Position numbers and translations under genes: made by a program. The notes below the pieces were generated by a model. The model did no database searches, was not told the DNA's origin, and saw only the letters and a list, made by a program, of their open reading frames with translations. DNA of 9,255 bases. Origin: Candidatus Delongbacteria bacterium (lineage in GTDB: Bacteria; UBA4055). This document shows positions 1-5,494 of the stretch, piece after piece (within the stretch, counting starts at the first letter, position 1; each line of letters opens with the position of its first letter). The stretch is from assembly GCA_013139625.1 (NCBI GenBank), contig WTAK01000411.1:1-9255 (forward strand). The letters run 5' to 3'.

Positions 1-387
1 TTATTTGTTGTTTTGCCTTTCTAGCTTAAGAATATAATATTTATGGAGGATCATAGCAAGGATACAACCTGCTGTATAAGCCAAAAGATCGCTCCAGAGA
101 AAACCTTGTCCGAGGATTAGTCTTCCAAGTAGAGTGTGTCTGATATTATTTATCCAATCAGCCTGATAAAGTTGACTAAATTCTACTGAAAAACTTATGA
201 TAAGACTTATTATAAATACTCTTATAATTTCAGATTTTACTAGAATCAATCGTATTATGTAATACATCATGAATGCCCACAGAAGATCACCGATGAAGAA
301 TGGGATGAAAGATATCTTTCTGGATAGTAAACCAGTGATAATGGTCAGGATTATTATTGTAAGGTTGATGAGTCTGGATTTGTGCAT
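1..387 (-). CDS. DUF2809 family small integral membrane protein
   Basis: A complete 128-residue hydrophobic protein with about four membrane segments. It carries the blocks I associate with DUF2809: GDLLWAFMMY at residues 33-42, SVEFSQLYQADWIN at 67-80 with IRHT just after, and LGQGFLWSDLLAYTAG at 92-107. The family has no established biochemical function; its members are small four-helix inner-membrane proteins. The ATG is the first methionine of the frame and lies just before a cationic start (MHKSR) and the first membrane segment. There is no strong Shine-Dalgarno; the closest is a GAAGAA-like stretch 17 bases upstream. A candidate promoter lies at 416-445 on the same strand, so it may be transcribed separately from the acetyltransferase gene that precedes it on this strand. 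The stop codon falls exactly at the window edge, so the gene is complete. Family assignment is good; role unknown. Confidence 0.85.
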   Translation of the reverse strand: MHKSRLINLTIIILTIITGLLSRKISFIPFFIGDLLWAFMMYYIIRLILVKSEIIRVFIISLIISFSVEFSQLYQADWINNIRHTLLGRLILGQGFLWSDLLAYTAGCILAMILHKYYILKLERQNNK

Positions 388-415
388 GGTTTTTGTTTTT
401 TAATTTCTTCTAACG

Positions 416-445
416 GTCATAGCAAAAAGCGATAACACTGGTCAA
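416..445 (-). promoter_or_regulatory. Candidate sigma-70-like promoter for the DUF2809 gene
   Basis: On the minus strand, TTGACC (445-440) and TATGAC (421-416) are separated by 18 bases, and the ATG at 387 follows with a short leader. The -35 matches 5 of 6 consensus bases and the -10 matches 4 of 6. The assignment rests on motif and position only. In AT-rich DNA such matches arise by chance, so it is a suggestion. Confidence 0.3.
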
Positions 446-499
446 GTAGGGGATTTTAGTCATTTTGCTAATGTTAGTGGGCGTTTATTCCTTTTACTT

Positions 500-943
500 T
501 TATTTGTAATTATTAAACATTAAAACAGTTTTTTCTGCTGTTTTAAAACCACATTTTTCATAAAATTTGTAAGCATCAACATCTCTTGATGTTAACAGAG
601 TGATGCAGTTAATATTCATTTTTGAAAGTTTATTCTGCAGATAATTTAATATTGTTTTACCAACACCTTGACCTTGAATATTAGTATCAATAAAAAATTC
701 TGAGATAAAAAACTCTGTACCACTCCACCACTTTTGTATATGACCAAATGAAGATCCTATTATTTTGGAATCTTTAGTAGCAACTAAACCTATAAATCCT
801 GGAGTATTTACAAAATCCAACAAATATGACTTTGCGTATTCAAACGATGCCCATTCATCTTCCCATGGTTTTTGACTGAATACTTTAATAAATAAGTTTA
901 CACATTCATCAATATCATCAATTTCTAGCTTTCTAACTATCAT
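500..943 (-). CDS. GNAT-family N-acetyltransferase
   Basis: A 147-residue single-domain GCN5-related acetyltransferase, which would transfer an acetyl group from acetyl-CoA to an amine on an unknown acceptor in the cytoplasm. The start MIVRKLEIDDIDECVNLF is the usual beta1-alpha1 opening. SEFFIDTNIQGQGVGK at 81-96 is motif A, with the pyrophosphate-binding Q-x-x-G-x-G/A loop at Q90-GQGVG. DAYKFYEKCGFK at 123-134 is the characteristic alpha4-beta7 end (motif B). Length is normal for a stand-alone member. A good Shine-Dalgarno (AGAGGA, plus-strand positions 951-956) sits 7 bases before the ATG, which supports the chosen start. It is followed after 112 bases by the DUF2809 gene in the same direction, and no hairpin terminator is obvious between them. 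Substrate cannot be inferred; resemblance to small-molecule and aminoglycoside-type acetyltransferases is only at fold level. Confidence 0.9.
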   Translation of the reverse strand: MIVRKLEIDDIDECVNLFIKVFSQKPWEDEWASFEYAKSYLLDFVNTPGFIGLVATKDSKIIGSSFGHIQKWWSGTEFFISEFFIDTNIQGQGVGKTILNYLQNKLSKMNINCITLLTSRDVDAYKFYEKCGFKTAEKTVLMFNNYK

Positions 944-1001
944 TTCAACATCCTCTCACTTTATCCTGTTTTCTAATTTAAATATATCATTGCAACGTCT
1001 G

Positions 1002-1025
1002 AAAATACGACATATGTCGTATTTT
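1002..1025. promoter_or_regulatory. Perfect 24-bp palindrome, candidate operator
   Basis: The half-site AAAATACGACAT (1002-1013) is followed directly by its exact reverse complement (1014-1025), giving 12-bp arms with no loop. It lies in the divergent region, 58 bases before the acetyltransferase ATG and about 37 bases upstream of the candidate -35 of the phosphatase promoter. A spacer-free palindrome suits a dimeric repressor better than an RNA hairpin. The centre contains ACA-N2-TGT, the core of BlaI/MecI/CopY-type operators, but no such regulator is encoded in the window, so the binding protein is unknown. Confidence 0.5.
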
Positions 1026-1035
1026 TCTCATGTAT

Positions 1036-1049
1036 GTTATCGAGATAAC
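1036..1049. repeat. Short inverted repeat GTTATC-GA-GATAAC
   Basis: Six-base perfect arms (1036-1041 and 1044-1049) separated by GA, located between the 24-bp palindrome and the candidate phosphatase -35 at 1062. The position would suit an activator or second repressor site. An arm of six in AT-rich DNA is not rare, so support is modest. Confidence 0.3.
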
Positions 1050-1061
1050 TATTCAATATAT

Positions 1062-1092
1062 TTGACTACTTACTATTTTGCAAGGATATTAT
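1062..1092 (+). promoter_or_regulatory. Candidate promoter for the alkaline phosphatase gene
   Basis: TTGACT (1062-1067) is followed after 17 bases by GATATT (1085-1090); an overlapping TATTAT (1087-1092) gives a better hexamer with 19-base spacing. Transcription would start near 1098, leaving a leader of about 105 bases before the TTG start. The leader is T-rich and contains no convincing hairpin. No Pho-box-like direct repeats were recognised upstream. Confidence 0.4.
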
Positions 1093-1192
1093 TATGTAAA
1101 ATAAAAAACGGTTCATTCTTTTTACCGGGAGCTTTTTTTTCATTTTCATTCATTTTATTTCTTATATTTCTTCTTCAATTAACCACACAAAC

Positions 1193-1199
1193 AGGGGGA
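1193..1199 (+). promoter_or_regulatory. Shine-Dalgarno deciding the TTG start of the phosphatase
   Basis: AGGGGGA ends 4 bases before TTG at 1204. No ATG or GTG in this frame offers both a ribosome site and a complete lipoprotein signal peptide, so the TTG start is preferred. Confidence 0.75.
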
Positions 1200-1203
1200 A
1201 GAC

Positions 1204-2595
1204 TTGAAAAAAATATCAATAACATTAATTTTACTTTCAATATTTATACTTACAAGTTGTAACATTGAAACAAAGAAAAAACCGATATATATATTTCTTT
1301 TCATAGGCGATGGAATGGGACTTTCCCATGTAGCCTTAGCAGATGCAATGACGGATGAAAAACTCACTATGCTGACATTCCCGACTACCGGTTCAACTAC
1401 AACTTTTGCAGAAGATAGATATATCACAGACTCAGCAGCAGCAGGAACAGCTTTAGCAACCGGAGAAAAAACTTCATGCGGAACAATATCACAAGACAGT
1501 TCCCATACACGAAATATCACTACGATAGCAGAACTGGCAAAACAGAAAGGAATGAAAGTAGGTATTGTATCAAGTGTAAGTATCGACCATGCAACCCCTG
1601 CTTGTTTCTATGCTCATCAAAAAAGTAGAAGTCAATACTATGATATAGCTAAACAAATGATTACGAGTGATTTTGATTATTTCGGTGGTGGATTTGCTAA
1701 AGGAAACCGCGAAAAATATGGTCCAAGTGATGTTGTTGCAAAGATGGATTCAGCAGGTTATAAAATTATTACAACAAGGGAAGAACTTGTTAGTTCAAAT
1801 TCAGAGAAGATATGGGCATATAATCATACTACAGACTATAGCAGAGCTTTATACTACGAGATAGACAGACCGGAAGATCATATTAAATTATCTGAATTTA
1901 CAAAATTCGGGATAGATCATCTGACAAATGATAAAGGATTTTTCATGATGGTCGAAGGCGGCAGGATAGACTGGGCATCTCACGGCAATGATGGAGCTTC
2001 GATGGTTCAGGACCTTATTGAATTTGATAATTCAATTGCTGAAGCCGTAAAGTTCTATAACGAACATCCTGACGAAACTTTGATAATTGTTACTGCTGAC
2101 CATGAAACAGGTGGTTTAGCTATGGGAAATGCTTTGACAGGTTATCAAAGTTCTTACAAGCTTCTCAATTACCAGAAGATATCTCAGGATCGTTTCTCAG
2201 ATAAAGTTGCCAGTTGGAAAAAAGAAAAGAAAGTTACCTATGAAATGGCTCTGGATAGTATAAAAGTTTATTTCGGTCTTGGAGATAAAGATTTGAACTC
2301 TGGTCTTGAGCTTATTGAGTATGAAACTAAATTACTAAAAACGGCTTATGATTATTCTATGACCGGAGAATCAAAAATGGACAAATACGATGCTTATTTA
2401 ATGTATGGGGGCGGAGATCCATTTTCAAAGATGGTAGTTCAAACTCTAAATACTAAAGCAAGTATTGGCTGGCCGACTTTTGCTCATACCGCATATCCTG
2501 TGCCTGTTTTTGCAATAGGGCAGGGGCATGAGGATTTTAGTGGGTATTACGATAATACAGATATATTTAAGAAGATGGTGAAAAATATAAAATAA
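1204..2595 (+). CDS. Alkaline phosphatase, predicted lipoprotein (PhoA family)
   Basis: A 463-residue phosphomonoesterase that would release phosphate from organic phosphates outside the cytoplasm. Residues 1-19 form a lipoprotein signal: MKK, a hydrophobic core and lipobox LTSC with Cys19, so the enzyme is probably membrane-anchored. All active-site elements are visible: metal ligand D36 in FIGDGMG, nucleophile S77 in ITDSAAAGTA, H129 and T131 in DHATPA, E251, D256 and H260 in VEGGRIDWASH, D299-H300 in TADHETGG, and H428 in FAHTAYPVP. Compared with E. coli PhoA, the D153 and K328 equivalents are His and Trp, as in many non-enteric enzymes. Residues around 305-420 form the variable insertion before the last ligand. 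It starts at TTG with a strong Shine-Dalgarno, is monocistronic and ends in a clear terminator. The upstream 24-bp palindrome may regulate it. Physiological substrate unknown. Confidence 0.95.
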   Translation: MKKISITLILLSIFILTSCNIETKKKPIYIFLFIGDGMGLSHVALADAMTDEKLTMLTFPTTGSTTTFAEDRYITDSAAAGTALATGEKTSCGTISQDSSHTRNITTIAELAKQKGMKVGIVSSVSIDHATPACFYAHQKSRSQYYDIAKQMITSDFDYFGGGFAKGNREKYGPSDVVAKMDSAGYKIITTREELVSSNSEKIWAYNHTTDYSRALYYEIDRPEDHIKLSEFTKFGIDHLTNDKGFFMMVEGGRIDWASHGNDGASMVQDLIEFDNSIAEAVKFYNEHPDETLIIVTADHETGGLAMGNALTGYQSSYKLLNYQKISQDRFSDKVASWKKEKKVTYEMALDSIKVYFGLGDKDLNSGLELIEYETKLLKTAYDYSMTGESKMDKYDAYLMYGGGDPFSKMVVQTLNTKASIGWPTFAHTAYPVPVFAIGQGHEDFSGYYDNTDIFKKMVKNIK

Positions 2596-2624
2596 CCACC
2601 ATGGAATTTTCAAATTTTTACGTA

Positions 2625-2654
2625 GGGGACGATTTCTTATCGTCCCCTTTTTTT
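2625..2654 (+). terminator. Intrinsic terminator after the alkaline phosphatase gene
   Basis: A perfect 9-bp stem GGGGACGAT (2625-2633) / ATCGTCCCC (2639-2647) with a 5-base loop TTCTT is followed directly by seven T residues (2648-2654). It lies 29 bases after the stop codon. There is no matching A-run on the left side, so it acts in the plus direction only. The hairpin also resembles the next palindrome at 2699-2722. Confidence 0.9.
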
Positions 2655-2698
2655 AATGTTGTGAAATACGTTTTTGATTTATAAAAAAACGCATCCGT

Positions 2699-2722
2699 AG
2701 AGAGGTGATTTATCACGTCTCT
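2699..2722. repeat. Intergenic palindrome 2 (11-bp stem with one mismatch)
   Basis: AGAGA (2699-2703) pairs with TCTCT (2718-2722) and GTGAT (2705-2709) pairs with ATCAC (2712-2716); the only break is G2704 opposite G2717. The loop is TT. The unit is preceded by CGTAG-like sequence just as the terminator palindrome is. There is no T-run, so it is not an obvious terminator; it looks like a member of a repeated intergenic element. Confidence 0.6.
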
Positions 2723-2729
2723 GTTAAAC

Positions 2730-2754
2730 AGGGAACGGTAAGAAACCGTTCCCT
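2730..2754. repeat. Intergenic palindrome 3 (perfect 10-bp stem)
   Basis: AGGGAACGGT (2730-2739) pairs perfectly with ACCGTTCCCT (2745-2754) around the loop AAGAA. It is followed by ACAACG rather than a T-run, so it is not a classical terminator. It stands 7 bases after palindrome 2 and appears to be part of the same composite intergenic element. Confidence 0.65.
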
Positions 2755-2801
2755 ACAACGAATATAAACCCCCCACGTTGTACGGGCCATTCATAACGCC
2801 C
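2754..2801. repeat. Smaller inverted repeats completing the intergenic element
   Basis: TACAACG (2754-2760) is repeated inverted as CGTTGTA (2776-2782), and GGGC (2784-2787) pairs with GCCC (2798-2801) over a 10-base loop. Apart from these arms and the three palindromes before them, I see no gene in 2596-2888. Confidence 0.35.
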
Positions 2802-2833
2802 AAAACCACAAAGAAAAAAAGTAAAAATATTTC

Positions 2834-2862
2834 TTGACAATCGTTGACTTGCTCAATAAATT
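2834..2862 (+). promoter_or_regulatory. Candidate promoter of the marR-mnh operon with possible operator
   Basis: TTGACA (2834-2839) is a perfect -35; a 17-base spacer leads to TAAATT (2857-2862), 4 of 6 for the -10. A second TTGAC at 2844-2848 lies 10 bases after the first, and TTGA (2844-2847) is mirrored by TCAA (2853-2856) inside the spacer. Overlap of such a site with the promoter would suit autorepression by the MarR protein encoded just downstream, but the dyad is short and this part is inference. Confidence 0.55.
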
Positions 2863-2888
2863 AGCAGATAAATAATTAAGGCGCTAAA

Positions 2889-3374
2889 ATGAGTCAGAAG
2901 CAGATAACCACTATTTCAAACATTATGAATGCTATGAAACTTTATTGTCAGTTGAAAGACAAGAAGATAGCAAAGTCAATTGATATTACTTGTTCAGAGT
3001 TGAATTGTCTAAAGCAATATTTTGATATTGATATCATATCAGTTAAAGATCTTGCGGAGAAGCTAAATATTACATCCGGTGGAGTTACAAGGATCGTAGC
3101 ATCGTTAGAAGAAGAAGGTGTATTGCGTAGAGATATGGATCCGAATGATAGAAGAGGTATAAATGTTACATTGACTGATAAAGGTAACGAATTGATCAAG
3201 GATCTTAGAAAGAAAACAATAGATTATTGTAAAGACTTATTTGATGAAATAAATAAAAAAGATCAAAATACAATTCATGACGGACTGAGTCTTTTATACA
3301 AAGTATGGACATCTAAACTGGAAAAAGATAAAGAAAGATTCAGTGGAAATCTATCAGGAAACGATAATTGTTAA
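2889..3374 (+). CDS. MarR-family transcriptional regulator
   Basis: A 161-residue winged-helix regulator that would bind DNA as a dimer and respond to a small ligand or oxidation. The core lies at about residues 36-105: SVKDLAEKLNI (51-61) is the first helix of the HTH, TSGGVTRIVASLEEEG (62-77) holds the recognition helix, and DMDPNDRRGINVTLTDKG (82-99) is the wing with the DRR signature of the family. Flanking helices at about 5-28 and 100-145 form the dimer interface. Cys20, Cys35, Cys40, Cys114 and the C-terminal Cys161 are visible, so a redox switch is possible but untested. The ATG is preceded by AAGG at 2878-2881. The gene lies directly after a good promoter and 34 bases before mnhE with no terminator between, so it is probably cotranscribed with the ion-pumping operon and controls it. 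Ligand unknown. Confidence 0.9.
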   Translation: MSQKQITTISNIMNAMKLYCQLKDKKIAKSIDITCSELNCLKQYFDIDIISVKDLAEKLNITSGGVTRIVASLEEEGVLRRDMDPNDRRGINVTLTDKGNELIKDLRKKTIDYCKDLFDEINKKDQNTIHDGLSLLYKVWTSKLEKDKERFSGNLSGNDNC

Positions 3375-3408
3375 CAATAATTTTGAAATAACTGAGGATA
3401 AAAATTAA

Positions 3409-3894
3409 ATGAAAATAAGGAAAATAATATCGATGACGATAATTCTTACATTGTTTTACTTTATATGGACACAAACAACTGATGTTGGCAATTTATTGAT
3501 AACAGCATTTTTTGCTCTTGTTATCAGTATTATATTCCAAAATTCTTTATTTCAGCCAATGTTATCTCCAAAGAAGTGGGCTTATTCATTATGGTATATT
3601 ATCTTTTTATTCATTGAGATATTAAAAGCTAATTTTGATGTAGCCAGAAGAGTTATTTCTCCTAAAATCCCTATCAATCCGGGGATCGTTACAGTGAAGA
3701 CAAAATTGAAAACAGCAATGGGTAGAATGATATTGGCAAATTCAATAACATTAACACCTGGAACTCTAACAGTGGATATAAAGGAAGATACATTATATAT
3801 ACACTGGATAGATGTTACAAATATGGATGAAAAAGTGGCAACAGAAAAAATCGTAGCAAGTTTTGAAAAATATCTGGAGGTGATCTTTGACTAA
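3409..3894 (+). CDS. mnhE: Mrp/Mnh antiporter subunit E (MbhA/MbsA-like)
   Basis: A 161-residue subunit E of the Mrp cation/proton antiporter family, a small membrane protein with a C-terminal cytoplasmic domain that helps assemble the membrane arm. Two hydrophobic segments occupy about residues 7-45, and a third lies at about 57-72. The family signature follows: KANFDVARRVISPK (73-86), the NPGIV motif (90-94), then NSITLTPGTL (111-120) and VDIKEDTLYIHWID (122-135). Length is normal for the family. A Shine-Dalgarno GAGGA (3394-3398) precedes the ATG. It opens the structural part of the operon, the same place as mbhA in archaeal Mbh and Mbs operons, and it overlaps the next gene by 8 bases. 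Established family knowledge supports a structural rather than a catalytic role. Confidence 0.93.
   Translation: MKIRKIISMTIILTLFYFIWTQTTDVGNLLITAFFALVISIIFQNSLFQPMLSPKKWAYSLWYIIFLFIEILKANFDVARRVISPKIPINPGIVTVKTKLKTAMGRMILANSITLTPGTLTVDIKEDTLYIHWIDVTNMDEKVATEKIVASFEKYLEVIFD
3876..3880 (+). promoter_or_regulatory. Shine-Dalgarno GGAGG deciding the TTG start of mnhF
   Basis: GGAGG lies inside the mnhE coding sequence, 6 bases before TTG at 3887. It is the only strong ribosome site near the 5' end of this frame and so fixes the start. Confidence 0.75.
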
Positions 3895-4156
3895 TCTACC
3901 GGAGATATTATTACAAATATCAACATACTTTGTATCGGCAGGGATAATACTTGCAACATTACGACTTATAAAAGGTCCAAGTATGGCTGACAGGGTAGTG
4001 GCACTGGATACATTTACAGTGATATCAATATCATTGATTACTTTGATAGCCTGTATTTCAGGAAGAGTAATATTCTTAGATGTTGGCATGGTCTATGCGA
4101 TCTTGAGTTTTATCGGAGTAGTTGCAGTAGCTCGTTATTTAGAAGGAGGGCTGTAG
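3887..4156 (+). CDS. mnhF: Mrp/Mnh antiporter subunit F (MbhB/MbsB-like)
   Basis: An 89-residue protein with three membrane helices, at about residues 8-26, 43-58 and 64-84. The signature RLIKGPSMADRVVALDT (26-42) between helix 1 and helix 2 and the LDVGMVYAILSFIG stretch (64-77) are those of MrpF. The start is TTG, inside the end of mnhE (8-base overlap). GGAGG at 3876-3880 with 6-base spacing fits this TTG, and no ATG is available before the conserved first helix, so a non-ATG start is likely and implies coupled translation with mnhE. Subunit F belongs to the small-subunit cluster (E, F, G) next to the DUF4040/MbhE portion of the complex. Confidence 0.93.
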   Translation: MTNLPEILLQISTYFVSAGIILATLRLIKGPSMADRVVALDTFTVISISLITLIACISGRVIFLDVGMVYAILSFIGVVAVARYLEGGL

Positions 4157-4157
4157 A

Positions 4158-4502
4158 ATGGAATGGTATAAAATCGTAGGATCAATAGTAACGCTTATAG
4201 GCTCAATATTCTTATTCTTAGGAGCATTGGGAGTATTTAGAATGCCTGACCTTTATAACAGAATGCAGGCAGGAACAAAAGCAACAACATTAGGAACGAT
4301 TTTAACATTATTAGGAATTGGTATTTGCCACTATGAATGGCTTGGTCAGATACTTATAATAATAATGTTCATAGCGTTAACAAATCCTATCTCAAGTCAC
4401 GCATTAGCAAGAGCAGCTCATTTTAGAGGCATTCCTTTAACAAAGGGATCAGTCGCTGACAAGCTGAAAGAGAAAGAAAGTTCAGAAGTGGAGGTAAACT
4501 AA
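4158..4502 (+). CDS. mnhG: Mrp/Mnh antiporter subunit G (MbhC/MbsC-like)
   Basis: A 114-residue protein with three membrane helices at about residues 6-28, 43-58 and 61-76. It carries GVFRMPDLYNRMQAGTKATT (25-44), the MrpG hallmark, and TNPISSHALARAAHFRG (75-91) after the third helix. The tail from about residue 95 is charged (DKLKEKESSEVEVN) and probably cytoplasmic. Spacing to mnhF is 1 base, and GGAGGG (4145-4150) lies inside the end of mnhF, so translation is coupled. Its stop codon overlaps the start of a 13-codon mini-ORF rather than that of the next full gene, which is unusual in this otherwise gap-free operon. Confidence 0.93.
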   Translation: MEWYKIVGSIVTLIGSIFLFLGALGVFRMPDLYNRMQAGTKATTLGTILTLLGIGICHYEWLGQILIIIMFIALTNPISSHALARAAHFRGIPLTKGSVADKLKEKESSEVEVN

Positions 4503-4543
4503 TGAAATTAGAACAACGTGCTTTCACAGTGGGGGTAGATTAA
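4502..4543 (+). CDS. 13-codon mini-ORF between mnhG and the DUF4040 gene
   Basis: An ATG at 4502 overlaps the mnhG stop (TAATG) and opens a 13-residue frame, MKLEQRAFTVGVD, whose stop at 4541-4543 overlaps the ATG of the next gene (again TAATG). GGAGG at 4490-4494 lies 7 bases upstream, an ideal ribosome site. The next gene has GGGGG-type sequence at 4530-4535 for its own initiation. The first nine codons match the first nine codons of the next gene at 20 of 27 bases, so it may be a remnant of a duplicated gene start. It could act as a translational bridge, or simply be debris. Whether a peptide accumulates is unknown. Confidence 0.35.
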   Translation: MKLEQRAFTVGVD

Positions 4544-4800
4544 TGGAATTACAACAAGGTATCTTCATATTAATGGGCTTGGCAATGATAATCGCAGCAG
4601 GCTTGGCAATGCATGTAAAGGATCTTATTTCTTCAATTATAGCAGTAGGTGTCGTAAGTTTATTTGCAAGTTTATTGTACTTACTGATGCAGGCACCTGA
4701 TGTGGCAATGACCGAAGCTGCAATTGGAGCAGGTTTATCAACACTTATATTCTTATATGCACTTCACAAAACAAAAGATGTGGAGGAAGAAAATGATTAA
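4543..4800 (+). CDS. DUF4040 / MbhD-like antiporter subunit
   Basis: An 85-residue protein with three membrane helices at about residues 5-23, 29-48 and 56-75. It corresponds to the DUF4040 domain, which in Mrp antiporters is part of the C-terminal region of the large MrpA subunit and in the archaeal Mbh/Mbs complexes is the separate subunit D. The signature QAPDVAMTEAAIGAGLSTLI (50-69) is intact, with D53 and E58 as conserved acidic residues near the membrane. The tail after residue 75 is highly acidic (DVEEEND). The gene starts at an ATG overlapping the mini-ORF stop and overlaps the next gene (ATGATTAA, 8 bases). Finding it stand-alone is the Mbh/Mbs-type arrangement rather than that of a classical mrpA operon. 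Confidence 0.9.
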   Translation: MELQQGIFILMGLAMIIAAGLAMHVKDLISSIIAVGVVSLFASLLYLLMQAPDVAMTEAAIGAGLSTLIFLYALHKTKDVEEEND

Positions 4801-5494
4801 AAGAATAATTCCTGCAATACTGGTAATATCCATATTTTTCATGCTGCTAAAAGTAATGACAAATATTACGCCAAAATACGATCTTACAGGAGTATCAAAA
4901 ACTTATGCAGAACAAGGAGCATCTGATCTTGGTGCAATGAATTTGGTTACTGCAATAGTTGTAACGTATAGGGGCTTAGATACCCTAGGTGAAGTTGCTG
5001 TGTTATTTATGGCGGGAACAGGTATAGCTTTATTACTCAGAAGAAAGAAAAAGAAAAAAGGTTCAGTGGCAAAGAAAAGAGAAGCCAGTGAAATACTTCA
5101 GACAGGTTCCAAACTTTTAGTACCGATCATTATGATGTTTGGAGCATATATTTTCATAAACGGACATTTGTCACCCGGTGGTGGTTTTCAGGGTGGAGCA
5201 GCTATTGCATCAGCAGTAATGCTAATGTTCCTTGCAGACAATTCATTTAAGATCAATCATAAAGTATTCGGACTGATAGAATCATTATCAGGAATGTTCT
5301 ACGTGATCATTGGTATCTTAGGGCTTGTTATGATCGGAGCAGATCATTTCTTAGACAGTAGATTATTACCACTTGGTGAATTCGGCAAGATATTAAGTGC
5401 TGGAACTATACCGATAATATATACACTTGTAGGATTAAAAGTAGGAACTGAATTGGCAAGTATAATAGATAATATGAAGGGGGACTTAGAATGA
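4793..5494 (+). CDS. mnhB: MbhE-MnhB fusion, antiporter subunit B (MbsE-like)
   Basis: A 233-residue protein joining two modules. Residues 1-82 are MbhE-like: one membrane helix (about 4-22), an outer loop with the conserved segment AEQGASDLGAMNLVTAIVV (39-57), D63 and E67, and a second helix (about 65-82). Residues 83-105 form a very basic linker (RRKKKKK at 83-89). Residues 108-225 are the MnhB domain: LLVPIIMMFGAYIFINGHLS (108-127), then PGGGFQGGA (128-136), with G-rich helices and D184 after. The longer in-frame ATG at 4724 is less likely because it lies deep in the preceding gene without a ribosome site; GGAGG at 4782-4786 fits the ATG at 4793. In Mbh these two modules are separate (E, F). 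Subunit C follows with a 4-base ATGA overlap. Confidence 0.9.
   Translation: MIKRIIPAILVISIFFMLLKVMTNITPKYDLTGVSKTYAEQGASDLGAMNLVTAIVVTYRGLDTLGEVAVLFMAGTGIALLLRRKKKKKGSVAKKREASEILQTGSKLLVPIIMMFGAYIFINGHLSPGGGFQGGAAIASAVMLMFLADNSFKINHKVFGLIESLSGMFYVIIGILGLVMIGADHFLDSRLLPLGEFGKILSAGTIPIIYTLVGLKVGTELASIIDNMKGDLE

Noticed and set aside
440..499. Possible terminator after the acetyltransferase gene (CTAA-TG-TTAG hairpin)
   Set aside because: The stem is only four A/T-rich pairs and no T-run follows on the minus strand.
1105..1142. Leader hairpin CGGT...ACCG followed by eight T residues before the phosphatase as an attenuator or riboswitch
   Set aside because: The stem is only four base pairs with an 11-base loop and is separated from the T-run by other sequence; no riboswitch core is recognisable.
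990..1262. Open frame of 90 codons in the plus direction upstream of and overlapping the phosphatase start
   Set aside because: It begins at a TTG inside the palindrome region without a ribosome site, has a low-complexity F/I/L/S composition, crosses the candidate promoter and runs into the phosphatase gene in another frame.
1179..1520. Antisense open frame over the start of the phosphatase gene
   Set aside because: It lies opposite a gene with a complete set of catalytic motifs, has no ribosome site and no recognisable motif.
4724..4792. Earlier in-frame ATG for the MbhE-MnhB gene
   Set aside because: The extra 23 residues read out of frame through the conserved end of the DUF4040 gene, lack a Shine-Dalgarno and precede a normal hydrophobic N-terminus starting at 4793.
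5037..5065. A-rich lysine stretch as a programmed frameshift site separating MbhE and MnhB
   Set aside because: The zero frame continues through both modules, and the A-run does not fit the usual X-XXY-YYZ phasing. A plain fusion is simpler.
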